Origin: Sneathia sanguinegens
GTDB taxonomy: Bacteria; Fusobacteriota; Fusobacteriia; Fusobacteriales; Leptotrichiaceae
Strand: one strand, 5' to 3'
DNA: 64,000 bases
Assembly: GCF_042033325.1 (NCBI RefSeq)
Contig: NZ_CP160095.1
This document shows, piece by piece, positions 11,496 to 19,613 of this stretch (its first letter is position 1; each line of letters opens with the position of its first letter). The notes under the pieces were generated by a model. That model did no database searches and was not told where the DNA came from. It worked only from the letters and a program-made list of their open reading frames with translations. The translations under genes and the position numbers were made by a program.

Positions 11496-12488
11496 ATGAA
11501 GTATATAGTTAGTAAAACGAATGATACACATTTTAATATGGCAATGGAAGAATATTGCTTTAAAAAATTAACAGATGAAGAAGAAATTTTTATACTGTGG
11601 ATAAATCAACCATCAATAATTATAGGTAAACATCAAAATGCAATAGAAGAAATTAATGCAGAATATGTAAGAGAAAATAATATTTGTGTTGCAAGAAGAG
11701 TTTCAGGTGGAGGAGCAGTTTACCACGATTTAAATAATCTAAATTATACTATTATTTCTTCAAAAGTAGGAAATGAAGCTTTTGATTTTAAAACTTTTTC
11801 ACAACCAGTTATAAATGTACTAAAAAAATTAGGAGTTAATGCTGAATTTACAGGAAGAAATGATATACAAATAGATAATAAAAAGATTTGTGGAAATGCA
11901 CAAGCATATTTCAATGGTAGAATGATGCATCATGGTTGTCTTTTATTTGATGTAGATTTAACAGTTTTAACAAAAGCTCTTAAGGTATCTAAGGATAAAA
12001 TAGAATCAAAAGGAATAAAATCAGTAAGAAGTAGAGTTACTAATATATTGAATGAATTACCTAAAAAGATTACTATAAAGCAATTTATGGATATGATATT
12101 AGAAGAAATGAAGAGTACCAAAAAAGATTTTACTGAATATGTATTTACAGAAAAACAATTAGAAGAAATAAAGCATGCAAGAGATACAAAACAAGCCACA
12201 TGGGATTGGGTATACGGCAAGGCTCCAGACTATAATATAAAAAGAGGGGTTAAGTATCAATCTGGTAAAATTACAACATATGCAGATGTACAAGGATCAA
12301 TTATTAAAAATATTAAAATATATGGAGATTTCTTTGGTATTAAGGATGTTGATGATATTGAAAAAGTTTTGATAGGTAGAAGATATACTTACAAGGATGT
12401 ACTAGAAGCTTTAAAAGACATTGATATATCAAAATATTTCTTAGGTATAACAAAAGAAGAAGTAGCTAAAGCAATATGTGAGATATAG
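11496..12488 (+). CDS. lplA: lipoate-protein ligase A
   Basis: 330 residues, full length. The N-terminal catalytic domain has the conserved RRVSGGGAVYHD motif (about 68-79) and the KKICGNAQ segment with the lipoyl-AMP-binding lysine. The C-terminal ~90 residues are the accessory domain. It activates lipoate with ATP and attaches it to lipoyl lysines. It lies 16 bases after E3, which carries the only lipoyl domain in the operon, so substrate and modifying enzyme are made together. No lipoate synthase is seen in the window, which fits a scavenging lifestyle (inference). Confidence 0.9.
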   Translation: MKYIVSKTNDTHFNMAMEEYCFKKLTDEEEIFILWINQPSIIIGKHQNAIEEINAEYVRENNICVARRVSGGGAVYHDLNNLNYTIISSKVGNEAFDFKTFSQPVINVLKKLGVNAEFTGRNDIQIDNKKICGNAQAYFNGRMMHHGCLLFDVDLTVLTKALKVSKDKIESKGIKSVRSRVTNILNELPKKITIKQFMDMILEEMKSTKKDFTEYVFTEKQLEEIKHARDTKQATWDWVYGKAPDYNIKRGVKYQSGKITTYADVQGSIIKNIKIYGDFFGIKDVDDIEKVLIGRRYTYKDVLEALKDIDISKYFLGITKEEVAKAICEI

Positions 12489-12499
12489 GAGGAGTTATA

Positions 12500-12892
12500 A
12501 TGAAATTAACAGAAGAAATGAAAAAAATGTTTTCTGAACAATTACCAATAATAGCAACTGTAAATGAAGACTTGACTGCTAATGTAGGTCCTAAAAGATC
12601 AGGAAGAATTTATGATGATGAAACTATAGTTTTTAATGAAAATACAGCTGGAAGAACAGAAAAAAACATAGAAAGAACAGGTAATGTTACAATAATAGTA
12701 GTAGATCGTGAAAAATTAGATGGTTATAGATTTATTGGAAAGGCAAAAGTATATAAAGAAGGAAAGTATTACGAAGAAGCTAAAAAATGGGCTGAAGGTA
12801 AAATGGGAGTTCCAAAAGCTGTAACAGTAATAAAAATTGAAAGAATAGATACTTTAAAATCAGGTCCTACAGCTGGACAAGAAATTAAATAA
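12500..12892 (+). CDS. PNPOx-like flavin-binding protein
   Basis: 130 residues with the split-barrel fold pattern of pyridoxamine-phosphate-oxidase-like proteins: an N-terminal LPIIATVNEDLTANVGPK strand pair, a central DDETIVFNENTAGRTEKNIE and VTIIVVDREKLDGYRFIGKA. Such small proteins usually bind FMN or F420 and act as oxidoreductases of unknown substrate. It is the last gene of the PDH operon, 11 bases after lplA with AGGAGG upstream, and is followed by a strong terminator. A role in redox balance next to PDH is possible but unproven. Confidence 0.75.
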   Translation: MKLTEEMKKMFSEQLPIIATVNEDLTANVGPKRSGRIYDDETIVFNENTAGRTEKNIERTGNVTIIVVDREKLDGYRFIGKAKVYKEGKYYEEAKKWAEGKMGVPKAVTVIKIERIDTLKSGPTAGQEIK

Positions 12893-12900
12893 TTATATTA

Positions 12901-12930
12901 AAAATAGCTAGTTGGTTACTAGCTATTTTT
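12901..12930 (+). terminator. PDH operon terminator
   Basis: AAAATAGCTAGT-TGGTT-ACTAGCTATTTT (12901-12929) is a perfect 12-bp stem ending in TTTTT. Strong intrinsic terminator. Confidence 0.88.
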
Positions 12931-12940
12931 ATGATATAAT
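12912..12940 (+). promoter_or_regulatory. candidate glpX promoter overlapping the terminator
   Basis: A consensus -10 TATAAT (12935-12940) lies 17 bases after TTGGTT (12912-12917), which is at the loop of the preceding terminator. The -10 is good and the -35 is weak. Confidence 0.4.
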
Positions 12941-13004
12941 ATAAAAAAAATATGGAGAAAATATACATTTAGTAAAGTGATAGACCTTTAAAAATGGAGG
13001 AAAA

Positions 13005-14027
13005 ATGAAAAGAGAATTAGCATTAGAATTTGCTAGAGTTACTGAAGCTGCTGCATTAGCAGCATATAAATGGATAGGTAGAGGTAATAAGGAAGCAGCC
13101 GATCAAGCTGGTGTTGATGCCATGAGAACTATACTTAATAGAATTAAGATAGATGGAGAAATTGTTATAGGTGAAGGAGAAATAGATGAAGCACCTATGC
13201 TATATATTGGTGAAAAAGTAGGCTTAAAAGACAACAATGTTAATTATGAAAAGGTGGATATAGCAGTAGATCCAATAGAAGGTACAAGAATGACAGCACT
13301 TGCTCAATCAAATGCTTTAGCAGTATTAGCTGTTGCTAAAGGAGGAACATTTTTAAAAGCTCCTGATATGTATATGGAAAAATTAATAGTAGGACCTGAA
13401 GCTAAGGGTTTGATAGATTTATCAAAACCACTTATAGAAAATATTGAGATAGTAGCAAAGGCTAAGAATAAGAAGATAACAGATCTAATGATAGTTGTAT
13501 TAGATAAGCCAAGACATAAGGAAATAATAAAGGATTTACAAGAAAAAGGTATAAAGGTATATGCCTTACCTGATGGAGATGTTGCAGGGTCAATATTAAC
13601 ATGTATGCCAGATTTAGAAGTTGATATGCTATATGGCATAGGTGGAGCTCCCGAAGGTGTTATATCTGCTGCTGTAATAAAAGTTATGGGTGGAGATATG
13701 CAAGCAAGGCTTAAATTAAGATCAGAAGTTAAAGGAATATCACTTGAAAATGATAAAATTTCTAATTTTGAAAAAGTAAGATGTGAAAAAAGAGGTTTAC
13801 ATGTAGGTGATGTTTTAACATTAAAAGATTTAGTTAATACAGATGAAATAATCTTTTCAGCAACTGGAGTAACTAGTGGAGATTTACTTGAAGGTGTTAG
13901 AAGAAAGGGAGATATAGCCAGAACTCAAACCTTATTAGTTAGAGGTTCATCTAAAACAATTAGATATATTAATTCGATACATAATTTAAATTATAAGGAT
14001 CCAAATATAACTCATTTATTAAAATAG
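13005..14027 (+). CDS. glpX: fructose-1,6-bisphosphatase, class II (GlpX type)
   Basis: 340 residues, the family's usual length. Conserved features include VGEGEIDEAPMLYIGE-type metal/substrate residues (about 52-70, here IGEGEIDEAP), AVDPIEGT (about 87-94), and PDGDVAGSI followed by GIGGAPEGV (about 188-216). It hydrolyses fructose 1,6-bisphosphate to fructose 6-phosphate, the committing step of gluconeogenesis, with a divalent metal. It is transcribed alone between two terminators. The start has AGGAGG-like GGAGGAAAA upstream. Confidence 0.93.
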   Translation: MKRELALEFARVTEAAALAAYKWIGRGNKEAADQAGVDAMRTILNRIKIDGEIVIGEGEIDEAPMLYIGEKVGLKDNNVNYEKVDIAVDPIEGTRMTALAQSNALAVLAVAKGGTFLKAPDMYMEKLIVGPEAKGLIDLSKPLIENIEIVAKAKNKKITDLMIVVLDKPRHKEIIKDLQEKGIKVYALPDGDVAGSILTCMPDLEVDMLYGIGGAPEGVISAAVIKVMGGDMQARLKLRSEVKGISLENDKISNFEKVRCEKRGLHVGDVLTLKDLVNTDEIIFSATGVTSGDLLEGVRRKGDIARTQTLLVRGSSKTIRYINSIHNLNYKDPNITHLLK

Positions 14028-14053
14028 GAAAGTTTTAAAGCTTTCCCTTTTTA
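14027..14053 (+). terminator. glpX terminator
   Basis: GGAAAG-TTTTAAAG-CTTTCC followed by CTTTTT. The stem overlaps the glpX stop codon. Confidence 0.7.
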
Positions 14054-14054
14054 A

Positions 14055-14083
14055 TTGTAAGAAATAATTAAATAGTGTATAAT
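14055..14083 (+). promoter_or_regulatory. promoter of the mnmA operon
   Basis: TTGTAA (14055-14060), 17 bases, TATAAT (14078-14083), 25 bases before the mnmA start. Confidence 0.6.
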
Positions 14084-14108
14084 AAAAATAAAAACGGAGT
14101 AATTATTT

Positions 14109-15191
14109 ATGAATAAAAAAGTTGTTGTAGGTATGTCTGGAGGTGTTGATTCTTCTGTAACAGCCTTACTTTTAAAACAACAAGGGTACGATGTGATAGG
14201 TGTATTCATGAAAAATTGGGAAGAAAAAGATGAAAATGGTCAATGTACCAGTGAACAAGATTATTTGGATGCACAAGAAGTTGCAAAAAGTATAGGTATT
14301 CCTTGTTTTTCAGTTAATTTTGTAAAAGAATATTGGGATAGAGTTTTTGAATATTTTTTAGAAGAATATAGAAAAGGAAGAACACCTAATCCAGATGTAA
14401 TGTGTAATAAAGAAATAAAATTTAAAGCTTTTTTAGAATATGCTTTTAGTTTGGGGGCAGATTATGTAGCTACAGGGCATTATGCTAAAGTAATACATAG
14501 TGATAAGGGAGCAATTCTATTAAGGGGAATAGATGATAATAAAGATCAGTCATATTTCTTATCTGAATTATCAAAAGAACAATTAGAAAAGGTTATATTT
14601 CCTTTGGGAGATTATACAAAGCCAGAAATACGAAAAATAGCAGAAGAGTATAATTTAAAAACAGCTAAGAAAAAGGATAGTACAGGTATTTGCTTTATAG
14701 GAGAAAGAGATTTTAATAAATTTTTAAGCCAATATTTACCTTCAAAAGCAGGTAACATTGTTGATAACAAGGGTAGAATATTAGGCAGACATAATGGACT
14801 TATGTACTATACTATAGGACAAAGAAAAGGTATAGGTATAGGTAATAGCAAAGAAGGAAATGGACAACCATATTTTGTTGCTTATAAAAATTTGGAAAAA
14901 AATGAATTAGTTGTTTCTCAGGGGGATACAAGCATACTTTATTCTAAAGGTTTAATATGTAAAGATTTTAATATTATAAATTCTGAAATAATTAATTTTC
15001 CATTAAGATGTACTGTGAAATTTAGATATAGACAAAAAGATGTAGCTGCGACTATATATAAAAAGGAAAATTCTAGTATTCAAGTTATATTTGATGAACC
15101 ACAACGAGCTGTTACAGAAGGTCAAATTATTGTTGGATATTTAGCTAACATTTGTATAGGTGGAGGAGCCATTGATGAAATAATAAAATAG
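14109..15191 (+). CDS. mnmA: tRNA 2-thiouridine synthase MnmA
   Basis: 360 residues. The N-terminal PP-loop (GMSGGVDSSVTA, 8-19) binds ATP. The catalytic cysteine C99 is in NPDVMCN and the persulfide cysteine C195 in STGICF. The C-terminal barrel domains (YTIGQRKG onwards) complete the usual MnmA architecture. It thiolates U34 of tRNA-Lys, -Glu and -Gln using sulfur relayed from cysteine desulfurase. This copy has the classic bacterial sequence type; a second, divergent MnmA is at 50354-51394. It heads a long operon. Confidence 0.92.
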   Translation: MNKKVVVGMSGGVDSSVTALLLKQQGYDVIGVFMKNWEEKDENGQCTSEQDYLDAQEVAKSIGIPCFSVNFVKEYWDRVFEYFLEEYRKGRTPNPDVMCNKEIKFKAFLEYAFSLGADYVATGHYAKVIHSDKGAILLRGIDDNKDQSYFLSELSKEQLEKVIFPLGDYTKPEIRKIAEEYNLKTAKKKDSTGICFIGERDFNKFLSQYLPSKAGNIVDNKGRILGRHNGLMYYTIGQRKGIGIGNSKEGNGQPYFVAYKNLEKNELVVSQGDTSILYSKGLICKDFNIINSEIINFPLRCTVKFRYRQKDVAATIYKKENSSIQVIFDEPQRAVTEGQIIVGYLANICIGGGAIDEIIK

Positions 15192-15202
15192 GAGATGGTT
15201 TT

Positions 15203-16993
15203 ATGTTCTGGGATTTTTTGTTGGGAAAAAAGAAGGAAGAAAAAGGAAAAGAAAAGATAGTTGAAAAAATAAAAATAAATGATGATAATGGAGAATTAAT
15301 AGAAGTAGATAAAAAGAAATGGCTGGAAGATTTAGAACAATTTTTAGCATCTAATGCAAGTCTTAATAAAAAATATGATAAATTAGAACTTGCAATAAGT
15401 TATGGAGTTTCTAAAGATGTTGTGACATATTGCTTAAGATTATATAGTAAATATCCTCAAGATCAAAGATGTGCTAGTCTACTTTTTCAATGCTATGAAA
15501 AAAATGGATTATATTCGGATGCAATAGATGTATATGAAAAATATTCAAAAAATGGGAATTCTTTGACTTATGCAATGTATTATGAAATGGCACTTGCTCA
15601 AGAACAAATTGGTGATATTCAAGGTATGGAAAAGAGCTTATTTTTTTCTATATCTTTAAATAAGAATTACACTAAGGCCTTGTATAAACTTAAGGAATTG
15701 GTAAAGAAACAATATGATTCAGAAGATTATTTGAAGTGGTTGCAAGAACAAGCAGCCGTTCTTAATTCGTGGTTTTTATATAAAGAAATAGGAGATATAT
15801 ATTACAAAAATAATAATTTAGATAAATGCATAGAAAATTATCTTAAGAGTTTACAATTTCATTTAACAGATGACCATTTATATGAAGTGGCAAAATTTTT
15901 ATTAATTAATAATAGATATGTAGATTTTGAAAATTATATTTTACCTTTATATGACATTTCAACTAATGAAGAAAAAATTCATCAAATTATATTAAATTTT
16001 TATTTTAAAGATAATCAATGTGATAAAGGTCTTAATTTATTATATCAATTGTACGAAAGACAAAATTTAAATGAAAATTTCTATATTTATGAAAAGCAAT
16101 TTTTAAAGAAAAAATTAAAAAATGAAAGCTTAGCAAAGTATAATTCATATTTGAAAAAAGATTCATGGGGAAAGACAAAGAGTTTACTTTTAAAAGAACC
16201 GATATATAATATGCTATTTAAGGAAGAAAAAGACAAAAAAAATGGGAAGACTATACTTATTTTACCCTTTGTTTTAAATACTAAATTTAAATTACAAGAT
16301 AAAATAATAGATATTTCAAAAAATATACATTTATACCTAAATGAAAAAATTGATATATTAACAAATCTAAGAAGTGCTAGTGTATTTTTATATGATGATT
16401 TAGGTGTGAAGCTTATAAGAAATGAATATAGTACAGAGTATTTCGAAAGATTAAAAAAGGGTATTTCTAATTTAGATATGATATTAACAGGGCAATTGAA
16501 TGTGAAAGATGAGCTAGGTTCTTTTGAGTTTAAAATTTTTACCTATGATTTGAATGCTAAGCAAAGAATTGAAAGATTTAAAATTGACACAAGTTGTGAA
16601 ACTTTCAATCAAGCTATTAATAAATTTTTTAATTCTACACTTGAAGTATTATCAAATGAAAAAATAAATAAAAAAGATATAGAAGATAAAAAATTTATGG
16701 AGTATTATTCAGACTATATTGATATAATATTAAATGTTTTTGGATATAATAAATATAGAGTATATGAAGCTGATAAAATTTTAAGATACTATTTAAAAGA
16801 AACAAATATTAATGAAAATACGCTTAATATAGCCTTATCATTAATAAAAAAGATATCTAGTGCCTTACCAATAATAAAGGAAAGATATAATGCAAAAATT
16901 TATGAAATAATATCAAAAGGTACTTATTCTGAAAAAGTTTTTGAAAAATTTTATCTAGTGTTTGGAGATAAAAATGAAGAAAATTCTATATAA
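15203..16993 (+). CDS. TPR-repeat cytoplasmic protein of unknown function
   Basis: 596 residues, not recognised as a named family. The N-terminus has a short lysine-rich segment and no signal peptide. Residues about 70-330 form several helical repeats resembling TPRs (for example YSDAIDVYEKYSKNGN and NNLDKCIENYLKSL). Residues about 345-480 look like an alpha/beta domain beginning KTILILPFVL and containing MILTGQLNV, a pattern reminiscent of TolB/FlgO-like N-terminal domains attached to TPRs; that comparison is tentative. It lies 11 bases after mnmA and its end overlaps the next gene by 20 bases. Confidence 0.6.
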   Translation: MFWDFLLGKKKEEKGKEKIVEKIKINDDNGELIEVDKKKWLEDLEQFLASNASLNKKYDKLELAISYGVSKDVVTYCLRLYSKYPQDQRCASLLFQCYEKNGLYSDAIDVYEKYSKNGNSLTYAMYYEMALAQEQIGDIQGMEKSLFFSISLNKNYTKALYKLKELVKKQYDSEDYLKWLQEQAAVLNSWFLYKEIGDIYYKNNNLDKCIENYLKSLQFHLTDDHLYEVAKFLLINNRYVDFENYILPLYDISTNEEKIHQIILNFYFKDNQCDKGLNLLYQLYERQNLNENFYIYEKQFLKKKLKNESLAKYNSYLKKDSWGKTKSLLLKEPIYNMLFKEEKDKKNGKTILILPFVLNTKFKLQDKIIDISKNIHLYLNEKIDILTNLRSASVFLYDDLGVKLIRNEYSTEYFERLKKGISNLDMILTGQLNVKDELGSFEFKIFTYDLNAKQRIERFKIDTSCETFNQAINKFFNSTLEVLSNEKINKKDIEDKKFMEYYSDYIDIILNVFGYNKYRVYEADKILRYYLKETNINENTLNIALSLIKKISSALPIIKERYNAKIYEIISKGTYSEKVFEKFYLVFGDKNEENSI

Positions 16994-17495
16994 TTTAGCA
17001 ACTTTAGCTTTACTTATCTTTTTGATTTTAAAATTGTTAGTTGATTATTGTAAAGTTCCAAGCATATATATAACTGTAGGAGGAATTGTATTAACATTGC
17101 TCTATTGCATATATTTTTCAAAAAAATACACGATTATGAGATTCAATTTAAAAGGTCTTTGCTTGCTAATTTTAGTATATAATAGCTTAATTACAGTGGC
17201 TATCAATGCTTCAACAGTAGTAAGCAATTTGGTGATATTTAATGATAAATTTATGTATATGGTTATTTTAGCAAAATGGTCATATTTGATATCTACTTTC
17301 TATTTTGCATATAGAGCATATGTAAGTAAAAAACATAGATGTTTGGCAACTATATATATCTTGGTAGCATATTTTAATATTTTAGAAATGTTTTTGTCTA
17401 TTGAGGCAGTATTAGAATTTTTAGCAGTTATTTTGGATTATGGACTTGGAAAATATGGCAGAATTAATAATATACAAAAAAAGATTGATAAGTAA
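16974..17495 (+). CDS. small integral membrane protein, unknown
   Basis: 173 residues with about five hydrophobic helices and a basic tail (KYGRINNIQKKIDK). No family is recognised. The chosen ATG at 16974 sits 6 bases after GGAGA inside the end of the TPR gene, better than the in-frame ATG at 16962. The 3' end overlaps the alanine racemase start by about 40 bases. Overlaps on both sides show it is translated as part of the operon. Confidence 0.6.
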   Translation: MKKILYNLATLALLIFLILKLLVDYCKVPSIYITVGGIVLTLLYCIYFSKKYTIMRFNLKGLCLLILVYNSLITVAINASTVVSNLVIFNDKFMYMVILAKWSYLISTFYFAYRAYVSKKHRCLATIYILVAYFNILEMFLSIEAVLEFLAVILDYGLGKYGRINNIQKKIDK

Positions 17496-18327
17496 TTTGA
17501 AAAAAATAAGAGAATATTCATCTAATAATATTTATGTTTTAAAAGCAAATGCTTATGGTATGGGCATAGAAAATATAGCAAAAATCTTGTTAGAAGAAGG
17601 TGAGAATTTTTTTGCTGTTAGTAATATTGAAGAAGCTTTAAAAATTAGAAAATTAGATGCTAAGTGTAGAATTATGATTTTAGGAGATGTAGATAAAAAA
17701 GATCTTGAATTAGTTAAAAAATATATTTTTGAGCCTACCTTATTTTCAGAAAAACAAATAAAAAAATATAAAGACATAGCTGTACATTTGTCTTTTAATA
17801 CAGGACTTAATAGATTAGGTTTTGATAAATTAGTAGATTTTCCTAAAATTTTGAGTGTATATTCACATATTTCTGATGCCTTTAATGAAAAAAGAGTAAA
17901 AGAACAAATAGAAAAATTTGAAGCTTTTGCAAGACATTATCCAAATATACCTAAACACCTATTTTCAACTGAAACCTTGTTAAAATATGGTAAAAAATAT
18001 GAATATTGTAGAATAGGTATGGGACTTTATGGTTTTAATGAAGGTTTTTTAAAAGTTGCTTATCTAAAGGTTAAAGTTTTGCAACAAAGGTTAGTAAAAA
18101 AAGGCGAGTATATATTTTATGGTAGTTCTAATAAAGCAAAAAAAGATATGCAAATAGCGATATTAGAATTAGGATATAAGGATATTAATATACAAAATGC
18201 TTGTATGGACATGATGTATATGCCAATAGACAAAAAATTAGCAGATTATGTGTACATCGATATACAATCAGAAAAACAATTAGCTAGTTTATCGACACTT
18301 ATAAAAAGAAGGATAATAGATAAATAA
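17455..18327 (+). CDS. alr: alanine racemase, shortened form
   Basis: 290 residues against about 360-390 for most alanine racemases. The PLP lysine is in VLKANAYGMG near the N-terminus, and the barrel segment FNTGLNRLGF and the YCRIGMGLYG motif are present. In the C-terminal domain the catalytic tyrosine of the GYADG motif is represented by GYKD, but the ~25 residues that normally follow are gone and the methionine-aspartate strand (CMDMMYMPID) comes directly after. The enzyme makes D-alanine for peptidoglycan. The ATG at 17455 has GGA upstream; an in-frame ATG at 17440 is possible. Its stop overlaps the rsmB start (TAATG). Confidence 0.8.
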   Translation: MAELIIYKKRLISNLKKIREYSSNNIYVLKANAYGMGIENIAKILLEEGENFFAVSNIEEALKIRKLDAKCRIMILGDVDKKDLELVKKYIFEPTLFSEKQIKKYKDIAVHLSFNTGLNRLGFDKLVDFPKILSVYSHISDAFNEKRVKEQIEKFEAFARHYPNIPKHLFSTETLLKYGKKYEYCRIGMGLYGFNEGFLKVAYLKVKVLQQRLVKKGEYIFYGSSNKAKKDMQIAILELGYKDINIQNACMDMMYMPIDKKLADYVYIDIQSEKQLASLSTLIKRRIIDK

Positions 18328-19613
18328 TGATAAAAGAAGATATAATAGACATATTAGAAGCGGTAATAGATGATGAAAAATATAGTAATATAGAAATTAA
18401 TTATAAATTTAATCATAATAAATATACAAGGGAACAAAAGAATTTTATAAAAAATATAGTTAGTGTAGTTTTAAAAAATTTAATCTACCTTGACTATATT
18501 TTAGATAAATTTACAAAGCATATTAGTAAAAGAAGAATAAGACATTTATTAAGACTATCTTTGACACAGATAATTTTTACAAAAGCAGATAATAAAGGAG
18601 TAGTTTATGAAGCAAATGAAATAGCTAAGAATATAAATGAATATCAAGCTAAGTTTGTTAATTCTACTCTAAAGAAAATAATAGTAAAGCTGCCAGAACT
18701 TAATAAAGAAATAGAAGATAATAAATTGTGGGATAAAAAGTATTCATATCCAAAGGACATTTTCCAAAAAATAAAAATAGATTATGAACAAGAATATTTA
18801 GAAATATTAAAAGCATTGAAAAAAAGGACTTATTTGTCAATTAGATTAAATCAAGATTTAGTTAATGTTGACGAATTTTGCTTGGCTAATAAAGATGAAA
18901 TTCTATTTAGAGTAGATAGTGTAATTTATTTGAAATCAAATAAATGTTTGGAAAAATTACAAGAAAATGAATATTTTATTCAAGATGCAGCTTCTTATTT
19001 AGTAGCTAAAAATGTAAATGCAAAAAAAGAAGATGTGGTATTAGATGCTTGTAGTAGTCCAGGTGGTAAAGCTTTATGTATAATGAATATACAAAAGCCT
19101 AAAAAGTTAATAGCTACTGATATATATGAACATAAAATAGATTTGCTTAATAGTGTGAAAGAGAAATATGGTTTTGAAAATATGAAAGTAGAGTTAAAGG
19201 ATGCTACGAAGGCAAATAATTTTGAAAAAGAAATGTTTGATAAAATTTTATTAGATGTTCCTTGTTCAGGTTTAGGAGTTTTAAAAAGAAAACCTGAAAA
19301 ACTATATAGAGTTAAGTTGGCAGATATAAAAGCCTTAAAGAAAATACAGAAAAAAATAGTAGAAATGAATTTACCTTATCTAAAAATTGGAGGAGAATTA
19401 ATATATAGCACTTGTACCATAACAAAAAATGAGAATACAAATAATATTAAATATATATTAGAAAAATATCCTTTTCTTGAAGTTTGTCCCTTAGAAATAC
19501 CAAAACAAATTCATTATATTAAAGATGAAATTGGAGGTATTTATTTAGATTATAGAAATGAATTTCTTGATAATTTCTATATTATTAAATTAAGGAAGAA
19601 AAATGGAAATTAA
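18327..19613 (+). CDS. rsmB: 16S rRNA (cytosine-967-C5)-methyltransferase RsmB
   Basis: 428 residues, full length. The N-terminal ~140 residues are a NusB-like helical domain. The C-terminal methyltransferase has the SAM-binding DACSSPGGKA (about 241-250), the catalytic DVPC313SG motif and the second cysteine in YSTC363T. It methylates C967 of 16S rRNA. It starts on the last base of the alr stop and overlaps the following cca gene by 11 bases, so translation is coupled. Confidence 0.9.
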   Translation: MIKEDIIDILEAVIDDEKYSNIEINYKFNHNKYTREQKNFIKNIVSVVLKNLIYLDYILDKFTKHISKRRIRHLLRLSLTQIIFTKADNKGVVYEANEIAKNINEYQAKFVNSTLKKIIVKLPELNKEIEDNKLWDKKYSYPKDIFQKIKIDYEQEYLEILKALKKRTYLSIRLNQDLVNVDEFCLANKDEILFRVDSVIYLKSNKCLEKLQENEYFIQDAASYLVAKNVNAKKEDVVLDACSSPGGKALCIMNIQKPKKLIATDIYEHKIDLLNSVKEKYGFENMKVELKDATKANNFEKEMFDKILLDVPCSGLGVLKRKPEKLYRVKLADIKALKKIQKKIVEMNLPYLKIGGELIYSTCTITKNENTNNIKYILEKYPFLEVCPLEIPKQIHYIKDEIGGIYLDYRNEFLDNFYIIKLRKKNGN

